Of a DNA stretch of 64,000 bases, positions 49,263 through 57,292 are shown piece after piece. The stretch comes from JAEUMG01 sp963805405. GTDB lineage: Bacteria; Pseudomonadota; Alphaproteobacteria; Rhizobiales; Aestuariivirgaceae. Location of the stretch: the NCBI GenBank assembly GCA_963805405.1, contig CAWDUC010000020.1:1116001-1180000 (forward strand), in the 5' to 3' direction. The position numbers and the translations under genes were made by a program. Each line of letters begins with the position of its first letter. Within the stretch, counting starts at the first letter, position 1. The notes under the pieces are model-generated. The model was not told the origin of the DNA. It made no database searches and saw nothing but the letters and a program-made list of their open reading frames with translations.

Positions 49263-50448
49263 GGCGTGACGTCCCGCCCTCAGCACTATCGTGGCTGCAG
49301 CACCCAGTGTACCGCTGATGCGATCGAGCCTCATGTTCGAGGCATATAGCGAATTCCTAAGGTCCTCGACCGAGCTGCCGAACATCAGCTTGATGATCGC
49401 TCCATTGCGGGCGAAGGTCGCAACGTCGACGCCGAGCACGCCATCGACGGACAAGATGCGTTGCCGAATCTCATTCCATTGATCGGCGCTGCGGAACGGT
49501 ACGGCGACTTGCAAGGCTTGCGCCGAAGCCACTTCCTGGGCCGCGCGCTGTGCTTCGGCTTCCACCTTGGCCCGTGCAGCCAGCTTGAGTTTCACAGACC
49601 GCCAGTGATCAAGGAGCGCATTGTGAAAACTCCGGGCGGCCATGGCCGCGGAGGCTTCGAGGCCACCCTCTTCGGCCTGGTAGCTTTCATCGAAAGCTAC
49701 TTTGCCCAGGGGTGACTTGCCATTCATCATCGCGTGGATGGCGATCTCTCCAGTGGGCTCGGCAATCGCCACGAGAATCGCCTTCGCCTCATAGCGGATC
49801 ATGATCGATTTCAAGTTTCACCGGATCCATGGCCAATGCTTCTTCCGGGGTAATAGCCTGAGTATCCTGAAGATCGCCCAAGGGGACGATCAGCGGTACG
49901 ATCGCCTGTTCGGCCTTGAGATCGAGCCAAGCCTTCCGCCAGATGTTGTCCTCCCAGACAATCGTGCCTTCAGGTGTCCTCCAGACAGGGAGGACGACGA
50001 TCGGCGGCGCCTGCTGCTCGACGACGGGCAATCCGCGCTCCGCAAACATGGCCCTGACCTTGTTGGGCAGAAAACGAATGGTGAGTTTGCCGATGTAGCG
50101 GCCAGGCGCTGAATGCTCTTCCTCGATCGACAGCGAGCGAAGCATGCGGCCGATCTGTTGAGGCGTGAGGTCAGCGAACTGTTCGACCGCCTTGGTCGAC
50201 CCCAGACGCTCAACCAGAATGGGAAAGGCCTTGACCTGGGCTTCGATAATCGCTTTCGTCCGCGCCGTCGTCGCGTCCTTGTCAGTCACATCCACGTCGA
50301 CGCCAGTCACCGTGTAGAGGCCGGTTTCCACCATCGCGGCGCGCCCGGCCAAGGCCGAGGCGAAAATCACGGACAGAACAGTCAGGACCGCTACGAGCAC
50401 GGCTCCGAACGAGCGGCTTAACATTCCGAAAATCACCCTTTGAGCCAT
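49263..50448 (-). pseudogene. DUF2066 secreted protein, frameshifted, no own stop
   Basis: An N-terminal signal helix (FGAVLVAVLTVLSVIFASALAGRA) is followed by a DUF2066 domain (GLYTVTGVDVDVTDKDATTARTKAIIEAQVKAFPILVERLG). Near 49806-49813 the frame gains one base in a short A run. Skipping it joins DPVKLE to SIMIRYEAKAILVAIAEPTGE. The C-terminal part (RSADQWNEIRQRILSVDGVLGVDVATFARNGAIIKLMF) then runs in frame straight into the PgsA-like start without a stop codon. The function of DUF2066 is unknown. It is divergent from purM. Confidence 0.75.
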
Positions 50449-50546
50449 CCTGCGATTATCGCCATTGCCGCTTTATTCACTGCGCGCTTCGGGCTATGGA
50501 GCCCTCAAGTTGGGATAACCACAGATAATTCGGGCAAACTAACGGC

Positions 50547-51632
50547 ATGAGCGGGGAGAAACAAGCCGGACATAATGGCGTATCTTACGCCGATGCCGGG
50601 GTTGATATTACGGCCGGAAATGCGCTGATCGAGGCCATTAAGCCGTTGGCCCATTCGACAGCACGGCCAGGCACTGATTCAGCCCTAGGCGGATTTGGCG
50701 GCCTTTTCGACCTCAAAGCCTGCGGGTATCGGGATCCGGTGCTGGTCGCGGCCAATGACGGCGTGGGCACGAAGCTCAGGATCGCCATCGATATCGGGAT
50801 TCATGACACGGTCGGCATCGATCTTGTCGCGATGTCAGTCAACGACCTCGTCGTCCAGGGCGCGGAGCCACTCTTCTTTCTCGACTATTTCGCGACCGGA
50901 AAACTCGATGTCACAACGGCGCGGGCAGTTATCGCAGGCATTGCCGAGGGATGCCGGCAGGCGGGATGCGCGTTGATCGGCGGCGAGACCGCGGAAATGC
51001 CAGGGATGTATTCGGGCGAAGACTACGACCTCGCCGGCTTTGCGGTGGGCGCGGTCGAGCGCGACAAGATCCTGCCGCGCAAGGATATCGAAGCCGGTGA
51101 CGTCATTCTCGGATTGGCGTCTTCGGGTCCACATTCGAACGGCTATTCGCTGATTCGAAAACTCGTCGGGCTCAGCGGCGTCAATTATTCCGAACCCGCG
51201 CCATTCGCTCCGGAAGGCACGCTTGGCCAGATCCTGCTAACGCCGACGCGGATCTATGTCCGCAGCCTGCTGGCAGCGCTTAAGGCAAGCGAGGGTATCA
51301 AGGGGTTTGCGCACATCACCGGCGGCGGCTTCCTCGAAAACATACCGCGCGTCCTGCCGAGCCATGTGGCGGCGGAGATCGATCTCAATGCCGTCCCCTG
51401 CCCGCCTGTCTTCGGCTGGTTGGGTCGGGTCGGCAACATCACCGAGCGCGAGATGCTGAGGACGTTCAATTGCGGGGTCGGCATGGTCGTCGTCGTCTCG
51501 GCCGGCGAAGCGCAAAGAGTTCAAGACCTGTTGGGCGATGCCGGCGAGAAAGTTGCTGAATTGGGTATGATCGCGCCGCGTATCGGCGACGAACCACAGG
51601 TCAGGCCGCGCGGCCATTTGAACCTCGCATGA
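50547..51632 (+). CDS. purM: Phosphoribosylaminoimidazole synthetase (AIR synthetase)
   Basis: Fifth step of purine synthesis (FGAM to AIR). The 361-residue protein has the PurM signatures YADAGVDITAGNALIE, DLKACGYRDPVLVAANDGVGTKLRIA, DLVAMSVNDLVVQGAEPLFFLDYFA, GGETAEMPGMY and FAHITGGGFLENIPRVLP. It overlaps purN by 4 bp (ATGA, 51629-51632). Confidence 0.97.
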   Translation: MSGEKQAGHNGVSYADAGVDITAGNALIEAIKPLAHSTARPGTDSALGGFGGLFDLKACGYRDPVLVAANDGVGTKLRIAIDIGIHDTVGIDLVAMSVNDLVVQGAEPLFFLDYFATGKLDVTTARAVIAGIAEGCRQAGCALIGGETAEMPGMYSGEDYDLAGFAVGAVERDKILPRKDIEAGDVILGLASSGPHSNGYSLIRKLVGLSGVNYSEPAPFAPEGTLGQILLTPTRIYVRSLLAALKASEGIKGFAHITGGGFLENIPRVLPSHVAAEIDLNAVPCPPVFGWLGRVGNITEREMLRTFNCGVGMVVVVSAGEAQRVQDLLGDAGEKVAELGMIAPRIGDEPQVRPRGHLNLA

Positions 51633-52285
51633 GCGACAGAAAGCGCGTTGCCATCCTGATCTCGGGTCGCGGCTCGAACATGAAGGCACTCGTCGAAGCG
51701 TCGCGGGAGCCGGCCTATCCGGCAGAAACAGCACTCGTGTTCTCCAACCGCCCATCGGCGGCAGGGATCGCCTTCGCCGAAAGCGCGGGAATCCCGACCT
51801 GCGTCATCGACCACAAGATGCACGGCACGCGGGAAAGCTTCGATGCGGCGATCGATGCACGGCTGCGCGAGTCGAAGATCGACCTCGTGTGTCTCGCGGG
51901 CTTCATGCGCATCATGACGGCCGGTTTCGTCGAAGCCTGGCGAGACAGGATGATCAACATCCATCCGTCGTTACTGCCATCCTACAAGGGGCTGTACACG
52001 CACGAGCGCGCACTCGCTGATGGCGTGAAGCTTCACGGCTGCACATCGCATTTCGTACGCCACGACGTCGATACCGGCCCGATCATCGCGCAGGCTGCAG
52101 TTCCGGTTCTCGAAGGCGATACTCCGGATACGCTGAGTGCGCGCGTTCTACTGGCAGAGCACCAGCTCTATCCCCATGCCCTGCGGCTGGTGGCTTCGGG
52201 CCTCGCGCACGTCAAGGACGAGCGGGTCGTAATCTCCGGTCAGTCGAAGGTGGCAGGACCGCTTATCAATCCGCCACTTAGGTAA
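51629..52285 (+). CDS. purN: GAR transformylase
   Basis: Third step of purine synthesis using 10-formyl-THF. The 218-residue protein has VAILISGRGSNMKAL, LAGFMRIMTAGFVEAW, the catalytic-region motif IHPSLLPSYKG and HGCTSHFVRHDVDTGPIIAQA with the Asn/His/Asp catalytic set. It ends 8 bp into the convergent WYL regulator gene. Confidence 0.96.
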   Translation: MSDRKRVAILISGRGSNMKALVEASREPAYPAETALVFSNRPSAAGIAFAESAGIPTCVIDHKMHGTRESFDAAIDARLRESKIDLVCLAGFMRIMTAGFVEAWRDRMINIHPSLLPSYKGLYTHERALADGVKLHGCTSHFVRHDVDTGPIIAQAAVPVLEGDTPDTLSARVLLAEHQLYPHALRLVASGLAHVKDERVVISGQSKVAGPLINPPLR

Positions 52286-52994
52286 GCGCGTCGACGGCAT
52301 AGTCCTCGCGCATTTCCTTCTTCATCAGCTTTTCCCAATCCGCCATTAGATAGCGACGGCGCTTGGGGTAGCGATCGGGAAGCGTATAGGTTTCGGCGAT
52401 CCGGTCGGTGCGAAAGCTCCGAAAAGCCTCACGCAATTCGCACCAACCAATCAGGAGCCGCTTGCGATCATAATATGCAAGGGCGATCGGCCAGATGGTG
52501 CGGCGCGTCTCGGCTTCGACCAAGTCGATATATCGAACAAAAAGCTTGCGCTCCTCGCGGATGGCTGTGCGCAGATGAGATTCATCAACGGGGGTTGGAT
52601 CGTCGCCGAAGGGCGCCGGCACCAACAGACTCGAATCATAGAGATACGGCTTGAGGCCTTGCGGCAGCACGGTGCCGATCTTGGCGACCGAGTCGCGGGC
52701 CGCCCGTTGCAATTTGGCATCACCGAAGCGACTGACCCAGCGCAGCCCGAGCATGAGCGATTCAAGTTCCTCGGCCGTGAACATCAAAGGTGGAAGGTCG
52801 AAGCCCTCGCCCAGCACATAGCCCATGCCGGCTTCGCCGCGGACGGGGACGCCCTGGGCCATGAGGGAGGATATGTCGCGGTAGATGGTGCGAAGGGAGA
52901 CTTCGAGCTCGGCCGCCATGCGATCACCCGTCACCGGACGGCGATTGCGGCGAAGGATCTGGATAAGTTGGAGAAGGCGGTCTGCGCGGCGCAT
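52278..52994 (-). CDS. YafY-type HTH-WYL transcriptional regulator
   Basis: A 238-residue regulator with an N-terminal HTH_11 domain (ADRLLQLIQILRRNRRPVTGDRMAAELEVSLRTIYRDISSLMAQGVPV) and a WYL-type sensory domain. WYL proteins bind nucleic acid or nucleotide ligands and often regulate their own promoter or stress functions. A 26-bp perfect inverted repeat starts 18 bp upstream of its ATG, which suggests autoregulation. No obvious target gene lies divergent to it. Confidence 0.9.
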   Translation of the reverse strand: MRRADRLLQLIQILRRNRRPVTGDRMAAELEVSLRTIYRDISSLMAQGVPVRGEAGMGYVLGEGFDLPPLMFTAEELESLMLGLRWVSRFGDAKLQRAARDSVAKIGTVLPQGLKPYLYDSSLLVPAPFGDDPTPVDESHLRTAIREERKLFVRYIDLVEAETRRTIWPIALAYYDRKRLLIGWCELREAFRSFRTDRIAETYTLPDRYPKRRRYLMADWEKLMKKEMREDYAVDALT

Positions 52995-53012
52995 GGCTAC
53001 TTCTAACGTAGA

Positions 53013-53038
53013 CCTGCTGACACCATCATGTCAGCAGG
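53013..53038. promoter_or_regulatory. Inverted-repeat operator candidate of the WYL regulator
   Basis: Ten-base arms CCTGCTGACA and TGTCAGCAGG are perfectly complementary around a 6-base spacer. The element sits at a typical operator distance from the regulator start, and no T-run follows, so a protein-binding site is more likely than a terminator. Confidence 0.6.
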
Positions 53039-53056
53039 ACGGCAGTAGACGTAACG

Positions 53057-53167
53057 TTAGATGAAGCGGCTTGCGACGACGGCGACCGGAGCGAGGGTCG
53101 CCAGCGCGAGGCCGACAGCGAGGAGCGCCAGCCACGGGGAGGATACGTTATTGCGAGGGTTAGCCAT
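53057..53167 (-). CDS. Possible 36-residue membrane peptide
   Basis: A short frame starting MANPRNNVSSPWL with one hydrophobic stretch (LALLAVGLALATLAPVAVVA). It can be extended upstream in frame to 92 residues with no family-like sequence. No good ribosome binding site precedes it. It lies in the 337-bp gap 52995-53331 between the WYL and HxlR regulator genes, which otherwise holds only the inverted repeat. Weak support. Confidence 0.3.
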   Translation of the reverse strand: MANPRNNVSSPWLALLAVGLALATLAPVAVVASRFI

Positions 53168-53331
53168 CACGGCGGACTGTGAAGCGATTCTCACGACGCT
53201 AAAACGATTCTTTTCAACCACTTGGGTGATCTCCCTCATGATCCGATTCATCGCTTTAAGTCCATCGCTGCTAAAAGGTTCCATGGCGGCCTTGTGCCAT
53301 GGCCCGGCTGACCGAAGCCTGACCGGCCGAT

Positions 53332-53700
53332 TCATCCGGCATTCATGTCAAACTGCGTTCTCGCCGCCTCGACGCGCTCCCTGTTGCGGATGGCCCAGGA
53401 GCCCAGCGCACTGACGGGAACCAGCAGCTCCCGGCCCAGATCAGTCAGTTCGTAGTCGACGCGTGGCGGGATACTGGGCGTGACGGTCCTGGTGACAAAC
53501 CCGTCGCGCTCAAGGCCGCGCAAGGTGGTGGTGAGCATTTTCTGGGAAATACCGTGGAGCTGGCGGCGCAATTCGCTGAAGCGCAAGGTCCCCGCGCCCA
53601 AGCGGGTGACGACCAAAACGCTCCATTTATCGCCAATACGGGCAAGGATTTCGCCGACAGGGCGGCAATCGCCGGTGAGATGGGGGTTACCTGGTTTCAT
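53332..53700 (-). CDS. HxlR/DUF24 redox-type regulator
   Basis: A 122-residue winged-helix protein of the HxlR/YodB group. The core is CRPVGEILARIGDKWSVLVVTRLGAGTLRFSELRRQLHGISQKMLTTTLRGLERDGFVTR. It carries a single N-terminal cysteine (C12) at the place of the redox-sensing Cys of YodB, HypR and QorR. It is divergent from a flavin reductase gene, with an inverted repeat between them, matching the quinone/diamide-sensing regulator plus reductase pattern. Confidence 0.9.
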   Translation of the reverse strand: MKPGNPHLTGDCRPVGEILARIGDKWSVLVVTRLGAGTLRFSELRRQLHGISQKMLTTTLRGLERDGFVTRTVTPSIPPRVDYELTDLGRELLVPVSALGSWAIRNRERVEAARTQFDMNAG

Positions 53701-53748
53701 TGGAGTTCGTACGTTTCGAAAAAGTGCCGTCTTGCGGGAAGAAGACCC

Positions 53749-53773
53749 GGTTACTCATATGGCGTCAGTCACC
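53749..53773. promoter_or_regulatory. Operator candidate between HxlR regulator and reductase
   Basis: An inverted repeat GGTTACT-N11-AGTCACC with one mismatch is located 24 bp before the reductase ATG. The ACT/AGT half-sites resemble operators of YodB/QorR-type regulators. This is position and symmetry only. Confidence 0.45.
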
Positions 53774-53796
53774 ATCGGATACCATAAGGACCTGAA

Positions 53797-54367
53797 ATGT
53801 ACAAAATTGCCGTCCTGGTCGGGAGCCTACGGCGCGAACTCGATCAACCTGAAATTTGCGAAAGCCCTGTCCAAGCTTGGCGGCAATAAGTTCGACTTCC
53901 AGTTCGTCGAACTGGGCGACCTGCCGATCTATAACGAGGATCTGTGGGAGAACCCGCCCGCGCCTGTCCTGCGGCTGAAGAAGGACATCGCGGCCGCCGA
54001 CGCCGTGCTGTTCGTGACACCGGAATACAACCGGTCGATCCCGCCGGTTCTGAAGAATGCAATCGACTGGGGCACGCGGCCATGGGGCCAGAATTCCTGG
54101 GCCGGAAAGCCAGGTTCGGTCATCGGCACATCGCCCGGCAATGTCGGAACCGCGGTCGCGCAGGCGCATCTCAAGAGCGTCCTCACGATTCTCGACGTCG
54201 TGCTGCTCGGCCAGCCGGAAATCTACTTCGTCTGGAAGCCCGGCCTCATCAATGACGAGTTCGAGGTCACCGACGACCAGACCCGCGAATTCCTGCAAGG
54301 CTATCTCGCCAAACTCGCCGGCTGGATCGCCCAGACACTGCCTAAGCAGCAGCAGAAAGCGGCTTGA
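53797..54367 (+). pseudogene. NADPH-dependent FMN reductase (ChrR/quinone reductase type), frameshifted
   Basis: A flavodoxin-fold reductase of about 190 residues. It starts at ATG 53797 (MYKIAVLVGSLRR). One surplus base near 53832-53837 interrupts the FMN phosphate loop; skipping it yields GSLRRNSINLKFAKAL. The remaining frame is intact, with FVTPEYNRSIPPVLKNAIDWGTRPWGQNSWAGKPG as the typical FMN-binding stretch. Homologues reduce quinones, chromate or azo compounds. Its 3' end overlaps the convergent molybdoenzyme gene by 26 bp. The likely regulator is the divergent HxlR protein. Confidence 0.88.
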
Positions 54368-56444
54368 TCCAGACCCTATTATCGTGGAAGGCGCCGCCGG
54401 CAGCGGGGGCGGGCTGATCGCATCCGGTCAAGGTATTGATCCCCTGCCCGTCCTCGAAAGCCTCGTTCGGCCAGATGGATTCGGCAATCAGCACACCGCG
54501 GCGAACGCCCTCGAAAGCCTTGGCATGGAGGGTGACCTCGCCGCGCGCGCTGCCAAGCTTGACCTTGGAGCCATCGGCGATCGCCAATGCCTGCATGTCG
54601 TCGGGGTGAACGAAGACGGTCGGCCGGCCCTCGCGCTTCCTCGATGAGGGCGTTTCGTTGAAGGTCGAATTGAGGAAGGTGCGGGCCGGGCTGGTGGCGA
54701 GGCGGAACGGGTAGGTTTCGTTGGCGACCTCGATCGCCGTCCAGTAATCCGGCAGTTCCGGCATGTCATCGACCGGGCCGTATGGTCCCAACCCCTGCTT
54801 GTAGCGAGCGTTCTTCCAATCCGGCTTGAAGCGATACTTGCCGTCCGGGTGGCCGAAGCCGTTCAGGAAATGCGCGGTCTCGAATTCCGGCTGAACATCG
54901 ACCCAATTATTCTCTTCGAGAAAGGCGAGTTCGGGCCGGTTCGAATCCTTGAGCGTCACATCGATCAGTTCATTCGGCGTCATGTGGAAGCCGCGATGCT
55001 CGGCACCGACGCGCGCCGCCAGATCGCAGATGACTTCGTGGTTGTTCCTGCATTCGCCCGGCGGCTCGACGAGCTTGCGGCCGAGCATGATGTGCTGATG
55101 GCCGCCGCCTTGATAAAGGTCGTCATGTTCGAGGAACATCGTGGCGGGCAGCACGATGTCGGCCAGTTGCGCCGTCTCGGTCATGAACTGCTCATGCACG
55201 CAGACGAAAAGATCCTCGCGCATCAAGCCCTGCTTCACCTTCGTCTGGTCGGGCGCGACGGAAGCCGGATTGGTGTTCTGGACGATCATCGCGGTGACCG
55301 GCGGGCCGCCGGCGAGATCGTAAGGATCGTTGAGCAAGACCGGACCGATGCGGCTCTGGTCCATGACGCGGATCGAGGGATCGCGGATATCGAGGCCTTC
55401 GATCACCGTCTTGTTCCACTTGTACATGCCACTGTTGGAATGAAGGGCACCGGCGCCTTCATACTGCCAGAGGCCGGCGACGGCGGCGATCGAGGTCACC
55501 GCATGCATGTTGACGGAGCCATTGCGCGAGCGGGTGAAGCCGTAGCCGATCCGCAAGTAGGTGCGCTTGGTCTCGCCGATCAGCTTGGCGAAGGCTTCGA
55601 TGTCAGCAACCGGGCAACCGCAAATCGACGCCGCCCATTCGGGGGTGCGCGTTTTCAGATGGGCTTCAAGTTCGCGCGGGCAATCGGTGTATTTCTCGAG
55701 ATAGGGCCAGTCGGCATAGCCATCGCGGAACAGCACATGCATGACGGCGCAGGCGAGCGCGCCGTCGGTGCCGGGCTTGATCAGCATCTTGATGTCGGCC
55801 TGCTTCATCGTGCCGGTTTCGTAGACATCGACGCAGGCGATCCTGGCGCCGCGATTGCGCCGGGCGATCGCCGCATGGGTCATGACATTGACCTGCGTGT
55901 TCACCGGATTGCCGCCCCAGATCACGATGAGGTCGGACTTCTGCATCTCGCGCGGGTCGGAGCCGGCGACACGGCCGCAGCCGGCGAGATAGCCCGGCCA
56001 GGAGAGCGCCACGCAGAAGGTGTCGTACATGCCGGAGTATTTCTTGGCGTGGCGCAGGCGGTTGATGCCGTCGCGCATGACGAGGCCCATGGTGCCGGCA
56101 TAGTAATAGGGCCAGACCGATTGCGCGCCATATTGCGCTTCGGCCTTGAGGAAGGCCTCGGCCGTTTCGCCCATCGCATCGTCCCAGGAGAGGCGCTGCC
56201 ATTGGCCGGAACCCTTCGGGCCCTTGCGCTTCAAGGGATGAAGCAGGCGATCAGGGTGATGAATGCGCTCGGCATAGCGCGCGACTTTTTCGCAGATGAC
56301 GCCGAGCGTGTAGCTGTTCTCCTTGGAACCCCTGACGCGGCCGATGGTATTTGCGTCAAGGAGTTCGACCTCGAGCGCGCAGGCCGAGGGGCAATCATGC
56401 GGGCAGACCGAAATGCCGGTCTTGATGTTAGGGCGAATGTTCAT
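54342..56444 (-). CDS. Molybdopterin oxidoreductase (DMSO reductase family)
   Basis: A 700-residue bis-MGD enzyme. The N-terminal [4Fe-4S] motif is CPHDCPSAC with a fourth cysteine in LGVICEK. No twin-arginine signal is visible, so it is probably cytoplasmic. Cofactor motifs include YYYAGTMGLVMRDGINRLRHA, WGGNPVNTQVN, IKPGTDGALACAVMHV, YGFTRSRNG and the C-terminal MGD-binding domain. The ligand position after DTFC-VALSWPG could be Cys, Ser or Asp and I cannot assign it. The substrate is unknown. No electron-transfer subunit is adjacent, but a Cys-rich gene overlaps its start by 4 bp. Confidence 0.9.
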   Translation of the reverse strand: MNIRPNIKTGISVCPHDCPSACALEVELLDANTIGRVRGSKENSYTLGVICEKVARYAERIHHPDRLLHPLKRKGPKGSGQWQRLSWDDAMGETAEAFLKAEAQYGAQSVWPYYYAGTMGLVMRDGINRLRHAKKYSGMYDTFCVALSWPGYLAGCGRVAGSDPREMQKSDLIVIWGGNPVNTQVNVMTHAAIARRNRGARIACVDVYETGTMKQADIKMLIKPGTDGALACAVMHVLFRDGYADWPYLEKYTDCPRELEAHLKTRTPEWAASICGCPVADIEAFAKLIGETKRTYLRIGYGFTRSRNGSVNMHAVTSIAAVAGLWQYEGAGALHSNSGMYKWNKTVIEGLDIRDPSIRVMDQSRIGPVLLNDPYDLAGGPPVTAMIVQNTNPASVAPDQTKVKQGLMREDLFVCVHEQFMTETAQLADIVLPATMFLEHDDLYQGGGHQHIMLGRKLVEPPGECRNNHEVICDLAARVGAEHRGFHMTPNELIDVTLKDSNRPELAFLEENNWVDVQPEFETAHFLNGFGHPDGKYRFKPDWKNARYKQGLGPYGPVDDMPELPDYWTAIEVANETYPFRLATSPARTFLNSTFNETPSSRKREGRPTVFVHPDDMQALAIADGSKVKLGSARGEVTLHAKAFEGVRRGVLIAESIWPNEAFEDGQGINTLTGCDQPAPAAGGAFHDNRVWIKPLSAAA

Positions 56445-56800
56445 GTCCGCCTTTTACCGTATAAGTTCTCAAGCCGATAGCGCTCCGGAATGAAATGCGG
56501 GCCGACCGACCTGCCCTGCCTGGCGAAGCGCTCGGCCGCCTCCTGGCAGATGATGTAATAGGTGCAGGCCTTCCGATCATCATCGTCCGTGAAGCTGATG
56601 TTCATGGGCTCGGGCTTGACGCCATTGCGCTTCATTTCGGCGCGCAGTTCTTCGATCTTCGCGATGATCTCCCAGCGCCGGTCCTCGAAGCTGGCGAACA
56701 GCTTGCGGCAGTGCGTGTCAGGCCACGGGTGCATGCAGGCACGGGCGCGGCGGCATTTGAGATCAGGGCATTTCTCAAGCGGGATCTTGCGACGTCGCAT
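56441..56800 (-). CDS. Cys-rich hypothetical protein coupled to the molybdoenzyme
   Basis: A 119-residue protein. ATG 56800 (MRRRKIPLEKCPDLKC) is chosen because a perfect AGGAGG lies nine bases upstream; the open frame to 56827 lacks this. The N-terminus has C-x4-C-x5-C-x8-C, then a charged helix and a second pair KAC-x5-C. This suggests an Fe-S or zinc site. Its stop overlaps the oxidoreductase ATG (56444-56441), so the two are co-translated and it may be an electron-transfer or maturation partner. No named family is recognised. Confidence 0.75.
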   Translation of the reverse strand: MRRRKIPLEKCPDLKCRRARACMHPWPDTHCRKLFASFEDRRWEIIAKIEELRAEMKRNGVKPEPMNISFTDDDDRKACTYYIICQEAAERFARQGRSVGPHFIPERYRLENLYGKRRT

Positions 56801-57023
56801 CGGCTTAAACCTCCTGATTTGGGGCATGAGAAGGAGCGGCGATCAATTCGCCGGGCCGGGAAAAGCGGGGAGAGAGCGGAGCAAGGACTCCACGCAATCC
56901 AGGTTTAGTTCCTACAGGGCGCAAAGCCCTGCTCCGCTCGCGGCGATTTTGGCCTCCGGTTCGCCCTTCGGCACCCTCATCCGCGAGGATAAGGACCTAA
57001 CTGCTTGCGCGCCGGGATCGTAG

Positions 57024-57056
57024 TGTCCCGGGGTCTAGCCGGAGGCTCCCGGGACA
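57024..57056. other. Near-perfect 33-nt hairpin
   Basis: Arms TGTCCCGGG and CCCGGGACA pair completely, and an inner stem AGCC/GGCT with a 3-base loop leaves only a 4-base bulge. There is no T-run on either strand. It could be an attenuator or the core of a small RNA. Confidence 0.65.
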
Positions 57057-57148
57057 GGAGGACCGTTATTTCCTCCCGGCGCGGGCGCCGCACTTCGATC
57101 CCACATTGACGAGACGGTCTAGACAACGCCTCCCCGAAGAATCGAACG

Positions 57149-57182
57149 GAACGTATGTAGAACGATAGGAATGAAGAGTCAA
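57149..57182 (-). promoter_or_regulatory. LexA (SOS) box overlapping a promoter
   Basis: GAAC-N7-GAAC at 57149-57163 reads GTTC-N7-GTTC on the minus strand, the alphaproteobacterial LexA consensus. A minus-strand TTGACT (57182-57177) followed after 17 bp by TACATA (57159-57154) places the -10 inside the box. It would drive transcription toward the Cys-rich gene. Confidence 0.6.
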
Positions 57183-57292
57183 GAGGGGAAGTAAAAATAA
57201 GTCGGGAGATCTGAGACGCCGTGCAGAATGTATACCCCTTGCGACTTTCCCTACGTCAGAACTAAGGTCAAGAGAATGCCTGGGAGGCACCT

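Larger units (their letters stand above)
56801..57292. other. Gene-free accessory leader region
   Basis: A 492-bp interval between the divergent Cys-rich and HEPN genes. It holds a long hairpin (57024-57056), a second stem GGAGGA/TCCTCC (57057-57076), a LexA-type site with an overlapping minus-strand promoter (57149-57182) and the GGGAGG ribosome binding site of the HEPN gene near 57281. No protein-coding frame is convincing. Confidence 0.55.

Noticed and set aside
2344..53840. A genome-wide programmed +1 frameshifting system, because the first five breaks all moved to the +1 frame
   Set aside because: The sites share no motif, do not sit at stop codons, and others need -1 or -2 corrections (aspS, MFS at 40841, mlaF, tyrS TA repeat). 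Homopolymer errors explain them better; only prfB has a real signal.
54849..56480. A 543-residue open frame antisense to the molybdoenzyme
   Set aside because: It is a shadow of GC-rich codon bias; its protein is low-complexity Ala/Gly/Asp/Val-rich with no domain, while the opposite strand has clear molybdoenzyme motifs.
57066..57290. 74-residue minus-strand ORF across the LexA box
   Set aside because: It overlaps the promoter and hairpins and has no coding character.
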